From Octadecabacter temperatus (lineage in GTDB: Bacteria; Pseudomonadota; Alphaproteobacteria; Rhodobacterales; Rhodobacteraceae): DNA of 64,000 bases. Below are positions 62,195 to 64,000 of this stretch, piece by piece. Position 1 is the first letter of the stretch. Every line of letters begins with the position of its first letter. The translations under genes were made by a program, and so were the position numbers. Under the pieces are notes generated by a model, which ran no database searches, was not told the origin of the DNA, and saw only the letters and a program-made list of their open reading frames with translations. Location of the stretch: assembly GCF_001187845.1 (NCBI RefSeq), contig NZ_CP012160.1:2170001-2234000 (forward strand), given 5' to 3'.

Positions 62195-63118
62195 TTAGGC
62201 CCCCGTGTTTCGGAACACGAGGTCTTTGTAGAGGTCCCTGATCCGCTGGGTCATAGTTCGGTCACCCGTACCGATCATTTTGCCGTCAATCGCTGCCACA
62301 GGGGTTTGCGCGCCGAAGGTACCGGTTAGAAACGCCTCATCAGCTCCATAGGCTTCATAGAGCGAATAGTTTTTCTCGAAAACGGGGATATCGTTGGCGC
62401 GGCATAGATCGATCACCTTCTGGCGAGTCACGCCGTTCATGCAGTAATCCCCCGTAGAGGTCCAAACTTCGCCGCGTCGCACGATGAAGAAGTTGCAGGC
62501 ATTGGTCGTGTTCACGAACCCATGGGGGTCGAGCATCAGTGCTTCGTCAGCGCCAGCCTGTTCGGCCTGAAGGCATCCGATCACGCAGTTCAGTTTAGAG
62601 TGCGAATTGTATTTGGCGTCTTGGCTCATGGGCAGGCCACGCACCTGGGGCACCGTCGCCAAACTTATACCTTGGGCTTGTAGGCTTTGAGAGGGCTTGG
62701 AGTGTTCGACGATTGCCACGATGGTTGGGCCAAAACGGGACAGACCGGGATGCTGGAATGGCTTCGCTTTGCGGCCGCGCGTGATCATCAAGCGGCAGTG
62801 TGCATTATCCGTCATCCCGTTCGCGTCGGCCGTTTTGTTCAGGATGTCCAACACATCTGCGGGGCCCATACCAATATCAATCGACACGGATTTCAACGAG
62901 TTGAACAACCGATCCATATGTTCATCAAAGAACGCCCATTTCCCGTTATAGAGCCGCAGCCCCTCCCACATGCCGTCGCCCAACATGAAGCCACTGTCAT
63001 AGACAGACACGACGGCCTCGGATTTTGGCACGAGTTCACCATTCACATAGATCAGAATGTTCTCGTTGCGCGCATCCTGTTCGGCGTCGTGGGTGGAATG
63101 GCTGTCGATCTTACTCAT
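62195..63118 (-). CDS. Class IV aminotransferase (D-amino-acid/branched-chain type)
   Basis: A 307-residue fold-type IV PLP enzyme. It contains LVYVNGEL-like ILIYVNGELVPKSEAVVSVYD at the N terminus, FMLGDGMWEGLRL, DAKYNSHSKLNCVIG in which the Lys binds PLP, and GVTRQKVIDLC at the C terminus. At the place of the segment xxTEGxxxNxF, where Glu contacts the PLP pyridine nitrogen, the sequence reads FVNTTNACNFFI, so Thr replaces Glu. Substrate is likely a D- or branched-chain amino acid; the missing Glu makes the exact chemistry uncertain. It has a long polar N-terminal tail (SKIDSHSTHDAEQDARNEN). Confidence 0.85.
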   Translation of the reverse strand: MSKIDSHSTHDAEQDARNENILIYVNGELVPKSEAVVSVYDSGFMLGDGMWEGLRLYNGKWAFFDEHMDRLFNSLKSVSIDIGMGPADVLDILNKTADANGMTDNAHCRLMITRGRKAKPFQHPGLSRFGPTIVAIVEHSKPSQSLQAQGISLATVPQVRGLPMSQDAKYNSHSKLNCVIGCLQAEQAGADEALMLDPHGFVNTTNACNFFIVRRGEVWTSTGDYCMNGVTRQKVIDLCRANDIPVFEKNYSLYEAYGADEAFLTGTFGAQTPVAAIDGKMIGTGDRTMTQRIRDLYKDLVFRNTGA

Positions 63119-63140
63119 AATATTTCCATCTTGCTTGTTA

Positions 63141-63884
63141 TTAGTGCCCCAGGATTTGACCTAGGAACGCTTTGGTGCGCTCTAGTTTGGGGGCATCAAA
63201 GAATGTGTGTGGTTCGGCTTCTTCGACGATTTCGCCATCGGCCATGAAAATCACGCGATCCGCGACCTGACGGGCAAAGCCCATCTCGTGCGTCACGCAG
63301 ATCATCGTCATGCCGTCTTGTGCGAGGCTGGTCATGACGTCGAGCACTTCGGAGATCATTTCAGGATCAAGTGCCGAGGTCGGCTCATCGAACAACATGA
63401 TCTCGGGTTTCATGCAGAGCGCCCGTGCGATCGCCACCCGCTGCTGCTGCCCGCCAGACAATTGGCCGGGGTATTTATCGGCCTGCTCAGGGATTTTGAC
63501 CTTGGTGAGGTATTCCATCGCGATGGCTTCTGCCTCTGCGCGGGGCTGTTTGCGCACGAGGGTTGGCGCAAGGATGCAGTTTTCCAGAATGGTCATGTGC
63601 GGGAAGAGGTTGAAATGCTGGAACACCATGCCCGTTTCGCGGCGGATTTCATCAATATTGTCGAGGTTGTCGTCCAGTTCCGTTCCCAAGACATTGATTG
63701 AACCGGATTGGTAGTCCTCAAGCTTATTGATGCAGCGGATCAGCGTGGATTTGCCCGAACCGGACGGGCCACAGACTACGATCTTTTCGCCTTTATTGAC
63801 CTTAAGGTTGATGTCTTTCAGGGCGTGGAATGTTCCATAGTATTTGTCCATGTCCTGAATATGGACGGCGTTTTGTTCAGTCAT
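63141..63884 (-). CDS. aapP: Amino-acid ABC transporter ATP-binding protein
   Basis: A 247-residue ABC ATPase of the polar amino-acid uptake class: Walker [16 protein letters not shown] (~residue 35), Q loop [11 protein letters not shown], signature [16 protein letters not shown], Walker [15 protein letters not shown] and [11 protein letters not shown]. The preceding gene encodes the permease end at 63894, so this is the last gene of an aap/bzt-type operon for glutamate/aspartate/general L-amino acids. Assignment to aapP versus bztD is not settled. Confidence 0.92.
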   Translation of the reverse strand: MTEQNAVHIQDMDKYYGTFHALKDINLKVNKGEKIVVCGPSGSGKSTLIRCINKLEDYQSGSINVLGTELDDNLDNIDEIRRETGMVFQHFNLFPHMTILENCILAPTLVRKQPRAEAEAIAMEYLTKVKIPEQADKYPGQLSGGQQQRVAIARALCMKPEIMLFDEPTSALDPEMISEVLDVMTSLAQDGMTMICVTHEMGFARQVADRVIFMADGEIVEEAEPHTFFDAPKLERTKAFLGQILGH

Positions 63885-63893
63885 AATATGCTC

Positions 63894-64000
63894 CTAACGC
63901 TCAGCCACAGCCATGCGGCGTTCAAGATGAGCCCCATAGCGCGACAGGGCAAAGACGAAGATGAAATAAAGAAAACCGACAAAGCAGTAGACTTCGACAT
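63894..64000 (-). CDS. Amino-acid ABC transporter permease, C-terminal end (rest outside window)
   Basis: The reverse frame ends with TAG at 63894-63896 and reads VEVYCFVGFLYFIFVFALSR then YGAHLERRMAVAER, the hydrophobic last helix and basic tail of AapM/BztC-type permeases. Its start lies beyond the right edge. It precedes the ATP-binding gene by 9 bases on the minus strand. Confidence 0.88.
   Translation of the reverse strand, partial: VEVYCFVGFLYFIFVFALSRYGAHLERRMAVAER

Noticed and set aside
1..64000. CRISPR arrays, insertion sequences or prophage genes
   Set aside because: No regularly spaced repeats, transposase, integrase or phage structural proteins were found on either strand.

Overview
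The window looks like chromosomal DNA of an alphaproteobacterium of the Rhodobacteraceae, most likely the marine Roseobacter group. The evidence is moderate GC, dense gene packing with many 4-base ATGA/GTGA overlaps, and a gene set typical of that group: soxBDAG, betABC/choXWV, pccA/pccB/mcm with a ScfR-type regulator, hom/glpX/recJ, and an aap/bzt-type amino-acid transporter. No insertion sequence, prophage, integrase or CRISPR array was seen. Genus-level assignment is not possible by reading alone.

Layout. 1-2292: 3' end of polyphosphate kinase, then the Ppx/GppA phosphatase. 2289-8091: a minus-strand run from methylmalonyl-CoA mutase through MAPEG, glyoxalase-like, GNAT, TerB/DnaJ-like and endonuclease/exonuclease/phosphatase-fold proteins. 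8272-17071: the propionyl-CoA locus (pccA, small lipoproteins, pccB, a Bcr/CflA-type MFS pump and an XRE/ScfR-type short-chain acyl-CoA regulator) with TTTGCAAA palindromes at both relevant promoters. 17103-18071: YdcH-like protein and secreted nuclease. 18126-26657: choline-O-sulfate and choline catabolism with its ABC transporter (betA, small membrane protein, betB, betC, betI, then divergent choXWV). 26727-27464: leucine-rich-repeat lipoprotein. 27461-32941: sarcosine oxidase operon soxB-(secreted protein)-soxD-soxA-soxG. 33067-34509: glutamate dehydrogenase. 34903-37893: three Tad-type pseudopilin-like genes, one with a von Willebrand A domain. 37890-45383: hom, an MFS transporter, glpX, recJ and smaller genes. 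45459-45533: tRNA-Glu. 45623-50919: yedK, LysM-like protein, 5'-nucleotidase, methyltransferase, DUF952, pyrD, arsC. 50943-53185: MATE pump and two PaaI-type thioesterases. 53303-61083: two MerR paralogues and a fatty-acid beta-oxidation cluster (acyl-CoA dehydrogenase, GST, thiolase, FadJ-type multifunctional protein). 61394-64000: proC, a class IV aminotransferase, and the end of an amino-acid ABC transporter.

Together the genes describe a heterotroph using methylated osmolytes (choline sulfate to betaine, sarcosine to glycine), short-chain acids (propionyl-CoA to succinyl-CoA), fatty acids and amino acids. The betaine-to-sarcosine steps and methylmalonyl-CoA epimerase are not in the window.

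The most interesting items are: the ScfR-like operator set that also covers an MFS pump; a 16-base perfect palindrome before fadA with a near match before a MerR gene; a class IV aminotransferase with Thr where the PLP-contacting Glu is expected; a secreted protein embedded in the sarcosine oxidase operon; a small membrane protein translationally coupled inside betA/betB; a pair of strong hairpins in the pccA leader; and a 22-base dispersed repeat present twice downstream of genes.
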